From NCBI RefSeq assembly GCF_030546745.1, contig NZ_JAUOPD010000005.1:62001-126000 (forward strand): a stretch of 64,000 bases of DNA. The letters are read 5' to 3'. Below are positions 45,750-54,754 of this stretch, in pieces; positions within the stretch are counted from its first letter, which is position 1; each line of letters opens with the position of its first letter. Source of the stretch: Thalassotalea sp. 1_MG-2023. Lineage in GTDB: Bacteria; Pseudomonadota; Gammaproteobacteria; Enterobacterales; Alteromonadaceae. The translations under genes were made by a program, and so were the position numbers. Below the pieces are notes generated by a model. That model saw nothing but the letters and a program-made list of their open reading frames with translations, made no database searches and was not told the origin of the DNA.

Positions 45750-46974
45750 GTTTGATTCCACTATCTATGCAACCAGTAATACGCCTATCAGGTATTTGGT
45801 CTTTTTAATTTCTCTTTTTTTGGGGCCAACGTTAGCTATTTTTGAATTAAGGGGAGTGCATTTAGCGCTTTTCTTTTTGTTAGTTTTGAGTGGCTTGTAT
45901 ATTATTAGAGCCGGTGCTTTTGATAAGCGAAAACTTGTTTTATTGTTTTTCTATCTGAGTTTTTTAAGTGCTTGGATAGTTAGCCACATTTTTTATTCCT
46001 CTTTATCTATAAGGTATTTAGCGTATGTTTTTTATTTTACATTTACGCTCCTTGTTTATTATTGTTCATTTCGAGCTCTTTTTATTTTGTCAAAAGAGTT
46101 GATATGTCGATTTATCAACTTCTTTATTTATTTGGATCTTATATTTGCTTCAATTGAAATTATGCTTGGTGCTAGTTTTTTTGGAAATAACCCGCTTGCT
46201 GGTACGGAGTATCAAGTTGGATCTTCATTTTGGGCGAATATGAATACAAATGTAGTAGCATTAATACTTTTTAATACGTCTTTATATTTCTTGGGTGCCA
46301 AAAAATCATTTTATTTGAATACATTTCCATTATTGATCTTGGCATTTTTTGTTGATGCTAAACTATGTATTTTAGCGTTAATTGGCCAAATATTATGGGT
46401 CCAGTTAATAGAGAATGGCGTAATTAGAGTTGTTTTCATTATAGCCCTTTTATTTTTAGCACCTTTAATTTTGTTTTTATTTGATAAACATGTTGATGCT
46501 GTTGTTAATAATTTGGACAGAGTATTTGAGTTACTCGAAAACCCTGAGCTGCTGGAACAAATTGTATCTTCTGGCAATATGTTTTCTGTTGCTATTAGAG
46601 CATATGCACTGTCTGAGATGTTAAGTGTTTTATCAAATTTTTCTTTCTTTAACTGGGTGTTTGGTATTGGATTTGGCAATTTAAATATATCTTTCATAAA
46701 CAATAAATGGGGAGGTTTAATCGAATTTTTTTCACCTCATTTATTTTATTTGGAAATTATAGTTTACCTAGGGGTAAGTTATTACATTTTTTATCTTGGA
46801 ATGATGAAATTACTTGCGAGTAGATTGCCCTGGCGAAGTATTTTTATTGCTTTACCTACTCTTGGGTCTGTAATTGCTATTAGTTCGGCTGTTTATTTTC
46901 TTCCGCTCTACTTTTTCTTAGCAGTCATGACATTCTGGGAGTATCAAAATTACGTAAGGAAAAACAATGGCTAA
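45742..46974 (+). CDS. Wzy-like polysaccharide polymerase
   Basis: The 410-residue protein is almost wholly hydrophobic with about ten to eleven membrane segments and a longer periplasmic loop (about 255-310, VFELLENPELLEQIVSSGNMF). That topology and the place between glycosyltransferase genes fit a Wzy polymerase; O-antigen ligase is the alternative. Wzy sequences are too variable for more. Its start lies inside the previous gene and its end overlaps the next by eight bases. Confidence 0.75.
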   Translation: MHKFDSTIYATSNTPIRYLVFLISLFLGPTLAIFELRGVHLALFFLLVLSGLYIIRAGAFDKRKLVLLFFYLSFLSAWIVSHIFYSSLSIRYLAYVFYFTFTLLVYYCSFRALFILSKELICRFINFFIYLDLIFASIEIMLGASFFGNNPLAGTEYQVGSSFWANMNTNVVALILFNTSLYFLGAKKSFYLNTFPLLILAFFVDAKLCILALIGQILWVQLIENGVIRVVFIIALLFLAPLILFLFDKHVDAVVNNLDRVFELLENPELLEQIVSSGNMFSVAIRAYALSEMLSVLSNFSFFNWVFGIGFGNLNISFINNKWGGLIEFFSPHLFYLEIIVYLGVSYYIFYLGMMKLLASRLPWRSIFIALPTLGSVIAISSAVYFLPLYFFLAVMTFWEYQNYVRKNNG

Positions 46975-47851
46975 TAATAAATTAGTGACTGTTTATATCG
47001 CTACTCATAATAGAATTGATTTATTGCTTCGAGCAGTTGATTCGGTGTTTAATCAAAGCTATTCCAATATAGAATTAATTATAGCGGATGATGGTTCAAC
47101 AGATGAGACTTATGAACGGTTACAGCCTTATATTGATAATGAACAGATCGTTTATGTTAAGAGTGAAGTTCCGAAAGGAGCTTGCGCTGCTAGAAATTTA
47201 GCAATTCAAATTGCTAAAGGTTATTACATTACTGGCATGGATGATGATGATGTTATGACGTCCAACAGGGTTTCACATTTGGTATCGGAGTTTGAAAAAG
47301 GATGTTTTTCATGTATCGCTAGTTCAATCACTGAAAGAACACCTCAGGGTGACATAACTAGAACTTCGGGGGCTGGGGTTATCTCTTTAGATAAGTTATT
47401 ACATCATAACCTTTTGGGAAACCAAGTGCTTACAAAGACTGATTATTTAAAACAAATTAATGGTTTTGATCCTAATATGCCAGCTTTTCAAGACTATGAT
47501 ACTTGGGTACGTTTGGTTCAGCGTTTTGGTTTAGCGTATAAGTCAAGCATTGCAAGTTATATTTGGTTTACAGATCACAATTTAGGTCGTATTAGTGAGA
47601 GCCCAATCCGGCGTGTTAATGCTTTTAATTTATTTTATCAGAAGCATAGTTATTTAATGAATAAAGATCATAAAGCATCAATGGAAATATTGCGTAAAAA
47701 GTTAACAAAAGAGCATTTCGGGGCTGTTGATTTCGTTAGGTTAACCAATAGACAAAATATTAAGTATTCACTGTCACTATTTATCAACTTAAATTTTAAA
47801 CCCTTTAAGTACTTACTCGATTGGTTCAGGGTTAAGTTTTTTAAGAAGTAA
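46967..47851 (+). CDS. Glycosyltransferase family 2 protein
   Basis: A GT-A transferase of 294 residues with the N-terminal VTVYIATHNRIDLLLRAVDS, donor-binding DDGSTDETYE and a metal-binding MDDDDVM motif (about 92-98), then an acceptor region with FQDYDTWVRLVQRFG. It overlaps the polymerase gene and is 31 bases before the next glycosyltransferase. Donor and acceptor cannot be named. Confidence 0.9.
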   Translation: MANNKLVTVYIATHNRIDLLLRAVDSVFNQSYSNIELIIADDGSTDETYERLQPYIDNEQIVYVKSEVPKGACAARNLAIQIAKGYYITGMDDDDVMTSNRVSHLVSEFEKGCFSCIASSITERTPQGDITRTSGAGVISLDKLLHHNLLGNQVLTKTDYLKQINGFDPNMPAFQDYDTWVRLVQRFGLAYKSSIASYIWFTDHNLGRISESPIRRVNAFNLFYQKHSYLMNKDHKASMEILRKKLTKEHFGAVDFVRLTNRQNIKYSLSLFINLNFKPFKYLLDWFRVKFFKK

Positions 47852-47882
47852 TTTTTATGACTAAAATTTTTATGAGGGTTAA

Positions 47883-48638
47883 ATGCTAGTTTCTATAATT
47901 ACCCCGTCCTTCAATTCAGAAAAGTTTATTGAAGAAACCTACCTAAGTATAAAAAATCAAACACATACAGTTTGGGAATGGTTAGTAACTGACGACTGTT
48001 CAAGTGATAATACTTGGAAAATATTAGAAAAATTGCAAAAGCAAGATAGTCGCGTGAAGCCTATACAGAATAAGCAAAACTCTGGCGCCGCGGTAAGCAG
48101 AAATAATTCTATATCAAGGGCTCAAGGTGAGTTCATCGCATTTTTAGATAGTGATGATTTATGGCTCCCTTCAAAGCTAGAGTTACATCTTGAGTTTATG
48201 CTTAACAATAATATAGATTTGTCTTTTACACCGTATCATTTAATTGACGAAAGTAGTAATAGGTTAAATGTAAGTGTTGATATGCGGTTGTCAGGTGCTT
48301 TTGATTATGAAGACATGTTGTTAAAAAGAGCAACAATGGGATGTTGTACAGTGATGGTTCGTAAGGGTTCATTCAATGATTTAACTATGCCATTGATTCG
48401 TGCTGGCCAAGATTATGCATTGTGGCTAAAGCTTTTAAAAACTGGAAAAGATGCTTTTATTTTTTCGAAACCTCTAAGTGAATATAGAATTGTAGAAAAC
48501 TCCTTATCAAGAAATAAGTACAAAAAAGCTTTAAAAATATGGCGAGTTTATAGAGAAATTGAAAAGCTATCTTTAATTAAATCCTGCTATGTATTTTCTC
48601 ATTATGCTGTAAGGGCTTTCTTCAAATTAAACCAATAA
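47883..48638 (+). CDS. Glycosyltransferase family 2 protein
   Basis: A 251-residue GT-A transferase with VSIITPSFNSEKFIEETYLS, a TDDCSSDNTW donor motif, the DxD-type FLDSDDLWLPSKL and AGQDYALWLKLLKTG in the acceptor part. It is the last forward gene of the cluster; a small hairpin follows before two reverse-strand genes. Confidence 0.9.
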   Translation: MLVSIITPSFNSEKFIEETYLSIKNQTHTVWEWLVTDDCSSDNTWKILEKLQKQDSRVKPIQNKQNSGAAVSRNNSISRAQGEFIAFLDSDDLWLPSKLELHLEFMLNNNIDLSFTPYHLIDESSNRLNVSVDMRLSGAFDYEDMLLKRATMGCCTVMVRKGSFNDLTMPLIRAGQDYALWLKLLKTGKDAFIFSKPLSEYRIVENSLSRNKYKKALKIWRVYREIEKLSLIKSCYVFSHYAVRAFFKLNQ

Positions 48639-48685
48639 ATTAATTTAGAGAAAAGTGCTGGAGATCCGATTTAAATAGAGATTCA

Positions 48686-48718
48686 AAGAGGGAGTAAGTG
48701 GACTCATAGTTCCCTCTT
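48686..48718. terminator. Possible bidirectional terminator between convergent genes
   Basis: An 8-base-pair stem (AAGAGGGA at 48686-48693 with TCCCTCTT at 48711-48718) has a 17-base loop and weak T-rich flanks. It lies between convergent genes, where a shared terminator is expected, but the loop is large. Confidence 0.4.
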
Positions 48719-48760
48719 AATTACCTAACTATCAAGTGTTTAAAGATACTTTTCGTGTTT

Positions 48761-49690
48761 TTATTCTCTGAAAGGAAGTTTTATTCTTCTTATTTTGTTG
48801 AATACTTCTTGGGGGATTGAAAACGTTAATGCTTCAATGTTTTTATCAATGTTTTTGTGTTGAGTGGTGCCAAATATTGCCGAAGAAACATGTTTATTGT
48901 CTAATGCAAAATTTAAAGCAACGGCTTCTGCTGGAATATTAGGCAATTGACTTGCAAACCTTAATTTAAAGCTATTTATTAGTTGTTTCCTTCTATTTTT
49001 TAAAGCCCTCGCTAAATACCAAAAGTCTTTTTTACTCGTCGGGAAAAATATTTTATTTGTAAATAGCATTTGGGCTAACGGTGTCGCTGCTATGAAGCCT
49101 TTATTTAAATTAGCAATGTCATTAATTGTTGTTTCAAAACTTGCTCTTGTTAGGTTAAAGTCTGAAAGAAACACTGTAAAACAATCGATTGATTTTACTG
49201 TGTCCACTACCACTTTATCTGAGGAATGAACGCCTGCAAATCGAATTTTTCCCTCATCTATGAGTTTTTCGATCTCATTAAAAAGCTCACTTGATAACTC
49301 ATCTAATTTAGGGCTATGTAAAAATAGTATATCAATATATTCAGTATTAAGTCTTTCAAGACTTTCTGCTACTGACTCTCTAATTGCTTTAGGACTGAAG
49401 TCTTTTGTGGCATTCCCCATAGAAGCTTGTTTTGTACCAGCTTTTGTACTGACAACAACTGAACTTCTTTCAATACTGTTAATGAATTTACCTAACCTAC
49501 GTTCTGCATTTCCATCCGCATAACTTGAGCCCGTATCAAAGAAGTTGATTCCCTTATCGTAAGCATGCTGAAGAAGCGATATAGCCGTCTCTTCAGGTGT
49601 GGATTTTAATGCCCAAAAGCTTGAACACCCCATTCCTAGTACAGATAATTTTAAGTCGGTACCTCTTAATTTTCTATATTGCATGTTCAT
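48761..49690 (-). CDS. Aldo/keto reductase family protein
   Basis: An NAD(P)H-dependent reductase of 309 residues. The family motifs are FFDTGSSYADGNAERRLG (with catalytic Asp and Tyr), VSTKAGTKQ (catalytic Lys) and DILFLHSP. It begins one base after the upstream 2OG-oxygenase-like gene on the same strand, so the two are likely coupled. The substrate may be a sugar or lipid intermediate of the surface glycan; that is inference. Confidence 0.88.
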   Translation of the reverse strand: MNMQYRKLRGTDLKLSVLGMGCSSFWALKSTPEETAISLLQHAYDKGINFFDTGSSYADGNAERRLGKFINSIERSSVVVSTKAGTKQASMGNATKDFSPKAIRESVAESLERLNTEYIDILFLHSPKLDELSSELFNEIEKLIDEGKIRFAGVHSSDKVVVDTVKSIDCFTVFLSDFNLTRASFETTINDIANLNKGFIAATPLAQMLFTNKIFFPTSKKDFWYLARALKNRRKQLINSFKLRFASQLPNIPAEAVALNFALDNKHVSSAIFGTTQHKNIDKNIEALTFSIPQEVFNKIRRIKLPFRE

Positions 49691-49691
49691 T

Positions 49692-50429
49692 TTATACCTT
49701 AACTCTTGAGCGTTTTTTTGTGCTTGTAATTTTTGATAGTATACTTTTTTTTGTTACTGGTTTATGAAAATGAAAGAGAGCCGTAGAGCGCATGTTGCCT
49801 GGATGGCAATCGTCATTGCCATGATACGTACTAAATCCCCAGAAAAAATACAACTTACCTGGTTCTAATTTGATGCTTTTAAAATTCAAAAGCTTCCTTA
49901 CCATAGCAGCTTTTAAAATAAATCTAGTTACAGGATTTTGTGTGAAGAGTTTAATGAGTGCGTTTTTAACCGGTGATGATGATACTTTTCTAATATTAGG
50001 TAATATTAATAAGTCTCCATTCTTTTCATTATCCGCAGAAGGAATAAAAATCGGTAATAGAACCGTTAAGGTAAAGTTGTCAAAGTGAAATAAATGAGAT
50101 TGGGTATTGAGGTTCCCTCCATTGAGAACTCTTAATACTTGATACTTTTCAGAAGAAGAGTCAGGATTCTCATTAGTTTTTTTTGAAACAAGCTCTGCTT
50201 GAAATGATAAAAATTTTTCATTGTTATACAAAGAACCAAGTAATGAATTTTTTAGGTTTTCATGTCCAACAATTGAAAATGTTCCTTTATTTTTATTGGT
50301 TAATTCAATGATAAAACTTTGTAGTGTATTTAAGTCTTCAGCACTAATAGCGTCTTCAATTGAGGCGAAACCCTCAGTTTCGATTTCTTGATAAATACAA
50401 TCTACAGTTTTAGGAAGGTTAACGTGCAT
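49692..50429 (-). CDS. Putative 2OG-Fe(II) oxygenase (phytanoyl-CoA dioxygenase-like)
   Basis: The 245-residue protein shows a plausible non-haem iron site: H115-x-D117 in HLFHFDNFT, a distal H203 in TYHGNDD, and R214 for the 2-oxoglutarate carboxylate, at spacings seen in PhyH-like hydroxylases. No signal peptide or membrane segment is seen. It is coupled to the aldo/keto reductase gene. An oxidative or hydroxylating role in the surface glycan pathway is inferred. The assignment rests on the triad, so it is moderate. Confidence 0.6.
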   Translation of the reverse strand: MHVNLPKTVDCIYQEIETEGFASIEDAISAEDLNTLQSFIIELTNKNKGTFSIVGHENLKNSLLGSLYNNEKFLSFQAELVSKKTNENPDSSSEKYQVLRVLNGGNLNTQSHLFHFDNFTLTVLLPIFIPSADNEKNGDLLILPNIRKVSSSPVKNALIKLFTQNPVTRFILKAAMVRKLLNFKSIKLEPGKLYFFWGFSTYHGNDDCHPGNMRSTALFHFHKPVTKKSILSKITSTKKRSRVKV

Positions 50430-50585
50430 TTTAATACGTCCTATTTAGAAAATATCTTACTATTTGTCAGATTATCTGGGGGTAATAGCAACTTGATATT
50501 TTTAAATTGAAAGTTTGACTAACGTAACAAACTTTTAATGAATTTTTTGAGTTATTTACTTATTTAAATAATGAATGGTTCGTAT

Positions 50586-50864
50586 TCATAGATATTTTAG
50601 ACAAAATTGAAGTTTAATAGGAACCGCAATGAAAAAGTAAAAAATGAGCGATAACAATAAACTCAATGCTAAATATCCCCAACTTTGTTGCGAAAGAAAA
50701 AAGAATGGAGGAATCAAAATTACGAGTTTAAGGATATTTAAAATAAACTTTTGTGGAGCTGGTATTCTATTTTGTGCATCCGCTATCTTTATTTTTCGCT
50801 CTTTTAAAGAGCAATCTTTTAGTTTGGAAATATTTTTTGAAGATAAATAGAACGCCATAGTCAT
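50586..50864 (-). CDS. Small two-helix membrane protein, unknown function
   Basis: The 92-residue protein starts MTMAFYLSSKNISKLKDCSL, followed by a charged segment and two membrane helices (about 43-59 and 63-82). It resembles in outline short conserved DUF6170-like proteins of Alteromonadales, but I cannot confirm that. A second ATG two codons later is equally possible. No function is proposed. Confidence 0.5.
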   Translation of the reverse strand: MTMAFYLSSKNISKLKDCSLKERKIKIADAQNRIPAPQKFILNILKLVILIPPFFFLSQQSWGYLALSLLLSLIFYFFIAVPIKLQFCLKYL

Positions 50865-50985
50865 GATTTATTCGTCTGTGGAATTTAGCATATTTTACAT
50901 TAACTGGTTGAATGAATCATTTATTAATTTTGTAGAAGTATTTTATTGTTTGGTAGACAAACTAGTACCTAAATAGCAGTTTTTT

Positions 50986-50994
50986 TGCTAGAAT
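50986..50994 (+). promoter_or_regulatory. Extended -10 promoter candidate for ribH
   Basis: TGCTAGAAT fits the extended -10 pattern TGn-TATAAT with one mismatch. No good -35 box lies upstream. Transcription would begin about 28 bases before the ribH start. Confidence 0.45.
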
Positions 50995-51028
50995 CGCGGC
51001 AATTTTTCATCTAAAGAGTGATTTTTCC

Positions 51029-51493
51029 ATGAATGTAATTGAAGGTGGCTTTGTTGCAACAGGTAAAAAGTTTGCCATTGTGGTTTCTAGGTTCAACCAT
51101 TTTATTGTTGATAGCTTGCTAGAAGGTGCTATTGATACACTTAAACGTCATGGTGATGTTGCCGAAAGTGATATTACAGTCATTAAAGTACCTGGCGCTT
51201 ATGAGTTACCCTTAGTTGCTAAAAAAGCAGCAGCACAAGGGAAATACGATGCAATTATTGCAATAGGTGCCGTTATTCGTGGCGGAACACCACACTTTGA
51301 TTTTGTTGCTGGTGAATGTAACAAAGGTTTAGCGCAAGTGTGTTTAGAATCTGAAATTCCGGTATCATTTGGCGTGATCACAACAGATTCAATTGAACAA
51401 GCCATAGAGCGTGCAGGCACGAAAGCTGGTAACAAGGGCGGTGAAGCGGCTCTTGGCGCATTAGAAATGGTTAATGTGCTTGCTAAGCTATAA
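51029..51493 (+). CDS. ribH: 6,7-dimethyl-8-ribityllumazine synthase (RibH/RibE)
   Basis: The enzyme condenses the ribitylamino-uracil intermediate with dihydroxybutanone phosphate, the penultimate step of riboflavin synthesis. The 154 residues contain [43 protein letters not shown] and a closing [11 protein letters not shown], all typical. It is followed by nusB, thiL and pgpA. The usual upstream ribD, ribE and ribBA genes are missing here. Confidence 0.97.
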   Translation: MNVIEGGFVATGKKFAIVVSRFNHFIVDSLLEGAIDTLKRHGDVAESDITVIKVPGAYELPLVAKKAAAQGKYDAIIAIGAVIRGGTPHFDFVAGECNKGLAQVCLESEIPVSFGVITTDSIEQAIERAGTKAGNKGGEAALGALEMVNVLAKL

Positions 51494-51523
51494 TTAAGCT
51501 AGAAATTAATACAGGATATATTT

Positions 51524-51937
51524 GTGAAACCATCTCCTAGAAGAAAAGCTCGTGAGTTAGCGGTTCAAGCGGTTTACTCGTGGCAAATGAGTGACAACTC
51601 AGTGACTGACGTTGAAGCGCATTTTATTACTGAAAATGCCAAACGTCGTTTTGAAATTGACTATTTTCAAAAGCTATTTCGTGGTGTTACAAGTCAAACA
51701 AGTTCAATTGATTTAGCGATTACACCGTATTTAGATCGTGATTTAGATGATGTAGATCATATTGAAAAAGCGATTCTTAGAGTAGCTGTTTATGAACTCA
51801 GTGACTGTGCTGACGTACCGTATCGTGTTGTTATCAATGAAGCGATAGAGCTTGCAAAAGTATTTGCTGCTGATGATAGCCATAAATTTATCAATGGTGT
51901 ATTAGATAAAACCGTTAAGGTTATTCGCCCAGAATAA
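51524..51937 (+). CDS. nusB: Transcription antitermination factor NusB
   Basis: NusB binds boxA RNA with NusE and supports antitermination of rRNA operons. The GTG start gives 137 residues: RRKARELAVQAVYSWQMS, then LDRDLDDVDHIEKAILRVAVYEL and PYRVVINEAIELAKVFAADDSHKFINGVLDK. The ribH-nusB order is conserved in Gammaproteobacteria. A terminator follows. Confidence 0.97.
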   Translation: MKPSPRRKARELAVQAVYSWQMSDNSVTDVEAHFITENAKRRFEIDYFQKLFRGVTSQTSSIDLAITPYLDRDLDDVDHIEKAILRVAVYELSDCADVPYRVVINEAIELAKVFAADDSHKFINGVLDKTVKVIRPE

Positions 51938-51965
51938 TTACTTTTCTACGAAAAATAAAACAAAT

Positions 51966-51992
51966 AAGGCGCTTTACTTTTAAGCGCCTTTT
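51966..51992 (+). terminator. Intrinsic terminator after nusB
   Basis: AAGGCGCTT (51966-51974) pairs with AAGCGCCTT (51982-51990) around a 7-base loop, followed by TTGCTTTTA. It ends before thiL. Confidence 0.8.
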
Positions 51993-52013
51993 GCTTTTAT
52001 ATTAGGGTTTGTT

Positions 52014-52979
52014 ATGAAAGAGTTTGAGCTGATTAACACATACTTTACCGAACAACTGGTAAATCGACGTGATGTAGTGGTGGGCATAGGGGATGACTGT
52101 GCCGTTATCACGCCGGCAGAAAAACAAAATATTGCCATCACGACTGATACATTAATTGCTGGCGTTCATTTTCCTAAAAATACGCCTGCAAAAGCAATTG
52201 GCCATAAGGCTGTTGCCGTTAATTTATCTGATCTTGCAGCAATGGGGGCAGAACCAACTTGGATATCTATCGCCATTAGCTTACCCGAAATAGATGAAGA
52301 CTGGATCAGTAACTTTTGTGAAGGCATGTTTGCATTATGTGAATTTTATAATGTACAACTCATCGGCGGTGATACCACCCAAGGCCCATTAAGCATTACG
52401 ATTACAGCCCAGGGTGTTGTACCTGTGAATAAGCAAATTTGTCGTAGTGGTGCTAAAGCCGGTGATTGGATATACGTTACAGGTGAATTAGGTGATGCCG
52501 CCTTAGCGTTAAAACATTACTACGGCGATATCACATTAAGAGGTGACTCGCTTGCTTATGCAATGAATCGCTTAAACGAGCCAAAACCTAGAGTGTTAGC
52601 GGGTCAAGCAGTAAGGGAATACGCATCAGCGGCCATCGATATTTCAGATGGTTTGTTAGCGGATTTATCACACATATGTAAAGCATCGAATGTTGGTGCT
52701 AATATTGTACTTGAAGACTTGCCTCTGTCTGACACCATGTTGACGTGTTTAGGTGCTGAAAAAGCTATGGAACTCGCGCTGTCAGGAGGAGATGATTACG
52801 AACTTTTGCTGGCGGTTTCAGAAGACAACAAAGTGGGTATGGAAACTACTTTAGCAGATATGGGTACGAAAGTGACTTGTATTGGCCAGTTAAACGGCAA
52901 CCATAAAATCACTACCACGTTAAATAACAAACCAACACAGCTGAATGTGAAAGGGTTCGAGCACTTTGCAAATGAATAA
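52014..52979 (+). CDS. thiL: Thiamine-monophosphate kinase ThiL
   Basis: ThiL phosphorylates thiamine monophosphate to the active cofactor. The 321-residue protein has the N-terminal VVGIGDDCAVI metal/ATP motif, DTLIAGVHFP, AVNLSDLAAMGAEPTW, the IGGDTTQGPLSITITAQG segment and SGGDDYELLLAV. It overlaps the pgpA start by 14 bases. Confidence 0.97.
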   Translation: MKEFELINTYFTEQLVNRRDVVVGIGDDCAVITPAEKQNIAITTDTLIAGVHFPKNTPAKAIGHKAVAVNLSDLAAMGAEPTWISIAISLPEIDEDWISNFCEGMFALCEFYNVQLIGGDTTQGPLSITITAQGVVPVNKQICRSGAKAGDWIYVTGELGDAALALKHYYGDITLRGDSLAYAMNRLNEPKPRVLAGQAVREYASAAIDISDGLLADLSHICKASNVGANIVLEDLPLSDTMLTCLGAEKAMELALSGGDDYELLLAVSEDNKVGMETTLADMGTKVTCIGQLNGNHKITTTLNNKPTQLNVKGFEHFANE

Positions 52980-53451
52980 TAAACCCAAAGAGATCAAATC
53001 CAAATTTTCGTTGTCAGATCCCGTGCAGTTTTTAGCACTGGGTTTTGGTAGCGGATTAATTCCTAAAGCACCTGGAACTTTCGGAACTTTAGCTGCAATT
53101 CCTGTCTTTTTATTATTAGCGCCGCTACCCACTATGACTTATTTAGCGGTAGTCGCCGTGATGGCGCTATTTGGTATTTATATTTGTTCTCATGCTGCTA
53201 AAGCCGCAAAAGTGCATGATCACCCGGCTATTGTTTGGGATGAAATTGTCGGCTATTTAATTACGATGGCGTTAATCCCTGTATCGTGGAAGTCGATTAT
53301 TGTAGGTTTTTTGCTGTTTCGTTTGTTTGATATTATAAAGCCGTGGCCAATCTCGTTGTTAGATAAACATTGTCATGGTGGCTTTGGTATTATGATAGAT
53401 GATATTGCCGCTGGACTTGTAGCATTTTTATGTATGTATTTTCTTTTTTAG
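52966..53451 (+). CDS. pgpA: Phosphatidylglycerophosphatase A
   Basis: PgpA dephosphorylates phosphatidylglycerophosphate to phosphatidylglycerol. The 161-residue protein has four hydrophobic segments and the family motifs GSGLIPKAPGTFGTLAAIP and IVWDEIVGYLI, then RLFDIIKPWPI and MIDDIAAG. It sits after thiL as in E. coli and Vibrio. Confidence 0.95.
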   Translation: MQMNNKPKEIKSKFSLSDPVQFLALGFGSGLIPKAPGTFGTLAAIPVFLLLAPLPTMTYLAVVAVMALFGIYICSHAAKAAKVHDHPAIVWDEIVGYLITMALIPVSWKSIIVGFLLFRLFDIIKPWPISLLDKHCHGGFGIMIDDIAAGLVAFLCMYFLF

Positions 53452-53476
53452 TTTTATTGGGTAATAGGTGTCGTAA

Positions 53477-54643
53477 ATGAAGATTACTGTAGTGGGTACA
53501 GGTTATGTGGGGCTATCGAACGGTATTTTATTAGCACAGCATAATGATGTTGTGGCGTTAGATGTAGTAGAAGAGCGAGTAACCCAGTTAAATAATAAAC
53601 AATCTCCGATTCGTGATAATGAAATCGAAACCTTTCTTGAGCAAGAAACATTATCGTTTACTGCTACGCTAGATAAATCGTTAGCCTATTCTGATGCAGA
53701 TATTATTATTATCGCGACACCAACAAACTATGATCCTGAAACAAACTATTTCGATACGAGTTCCGTTGAAACAGTTATACAAGATGTAATGGCGATAAAT
53801 ACTAATGCTACCATTGTGATTAAATCGACAGTGCCAGTAGGTTTTACAAGGCGATTAAAAGATAAATATCACACTGATAACATTATTTTCTCTCCAGAGT
53901 TCTTAAGAGAGGGCAAAGCGTTATATGATAACTTGTATCCTTCTAGAATTATTGTAGGTGCAGAGACTATAGGTGCTAAAACCTTCGCTAAATTATTGCA
54001 GCAAGGAGCTAAGAAAGATGACATTCCTACGCTTTTTACGAGAGCGACAGAAGCCGAAGCCATAAAACTGTTTGCTAATACCTATTTAGCCATGCGGGTT
54101 GCTTATTTCAATGAATTAGATACTTACGCAGAAACTCATGATTTAGATACTCGCTCAATTATAGAAGGGGTAGGGTTAGATCCACGTATTGGTAATCATT
54201 ATAACAACCCGTCGTTTGGTTATGGTGGTTACTGTTTACCTAAAGATACTAAACAACTATTGGCGAACTACCAAGATGTGCCAAATAATATGATCAATGC
54301 GATTGTTGAAGCGAACGTTACCCGTAAAGATTTTGTAGCAGAGTCAATTTTAAAGAAATCTCCTTCGATTGTTGGAATTTACCGTTTAATTATGAAGTCT
54401 GGTTCTGATAACTTTCGTGCTTCGTCAATTCAAGGCATTATGAAGCGTATTAAGGCAAAAGGGGTTGAAGTGGTTATTTTTGAACCTGAACTGCAAGATG
54501 ATACCTTTTATAACTCACGGGTTGTCACTGATTTAGCAAAATTTAAAGCGATGTCAGATGTGATCGTTTCTAACCGTATGGACGCTGAACTCAATGATGT
54601 GGTTGATAAGGTATATACACGAGATCTTTTTGGCAAAGATTAA
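53477..54643 (+). CDS. ugd: UDP-glucose 6-dehydrogenase
   Basis: Ugd oxidises UDP-glucose to UDP-glucuronate with NAD, supplying uronic acids for surface glycans. The 388-residue protein has the Rossmann motif [34 protein letters not shown], the [20 protein letters not shown] segment and the catalytic Cys in [15 protein letters not shown]. It matches the short E. coli-type Ugd. With galU in the same window it may feed the polysaccharide cluster. A bidirectional terminator follows. Confidence 0.95.
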   Translation: MKITVVGTGYVGLSNGILLAQHNDVVALDVVEERVTQLNNKQSPIRDNEIETFLEQETLSFTATLDKSLAYSDADIIIIATPTNYDPETNYFDTSSVETVIQDVMAINTNATIVIKSTVPVGFTRRLKDKYHTDNIIFSPEFLREGKALYDNLYPSRIIVGAETIGAKTFAKLLQQGAKKDDIPTLFTRATEAEAIKLFANTYLAMRVAYFNELDTYAETHDLDTRSIIEGVGLDPRIGNHYNNPSFGYGGYCLPKDTKQLLANYQDVPNNMINAIVEANVTRKDFVAESILKKSPSIVGIYRLIMKSGSDNFRASSIQGIMKRIKAKGVEVVIFEPELQDDTFYNSRVVTDLAKFKAMSDVIVSNRMDAELNDVVDKVYTRDLFGKD

Positions 54644-54668
54644 GTGATAAGTATCTGGTGCACATTAG

Positions 54669-54706
54669 CAATAAAAAAACGGAGCGATTAGCTCCGTTTT
54701 TTATTG
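54669..54706. terminator. Bidirectional intrinsic terminator between ugd and serA
   Basis: A stem with A-tract and T-tract flanks (CAATAAAAAAACGGAGC at 54669-54685 against GCTCCGTTTTTTATTG at 54691-54706, loop GATTA) works in both directions and lies between convergent genes. Confidence 0.93.
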
Positions 54707-54754
54707 CTTTTAATACAGTGTTCGCATTAAAAGTATTAAGCTTTATAACTCATA

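Noticed and set aside
50865-51028. FMN riboswitch before ribH
   Set aside because: No conserved FMN-element core was recognised and the predicted leader is only about 28 bases.
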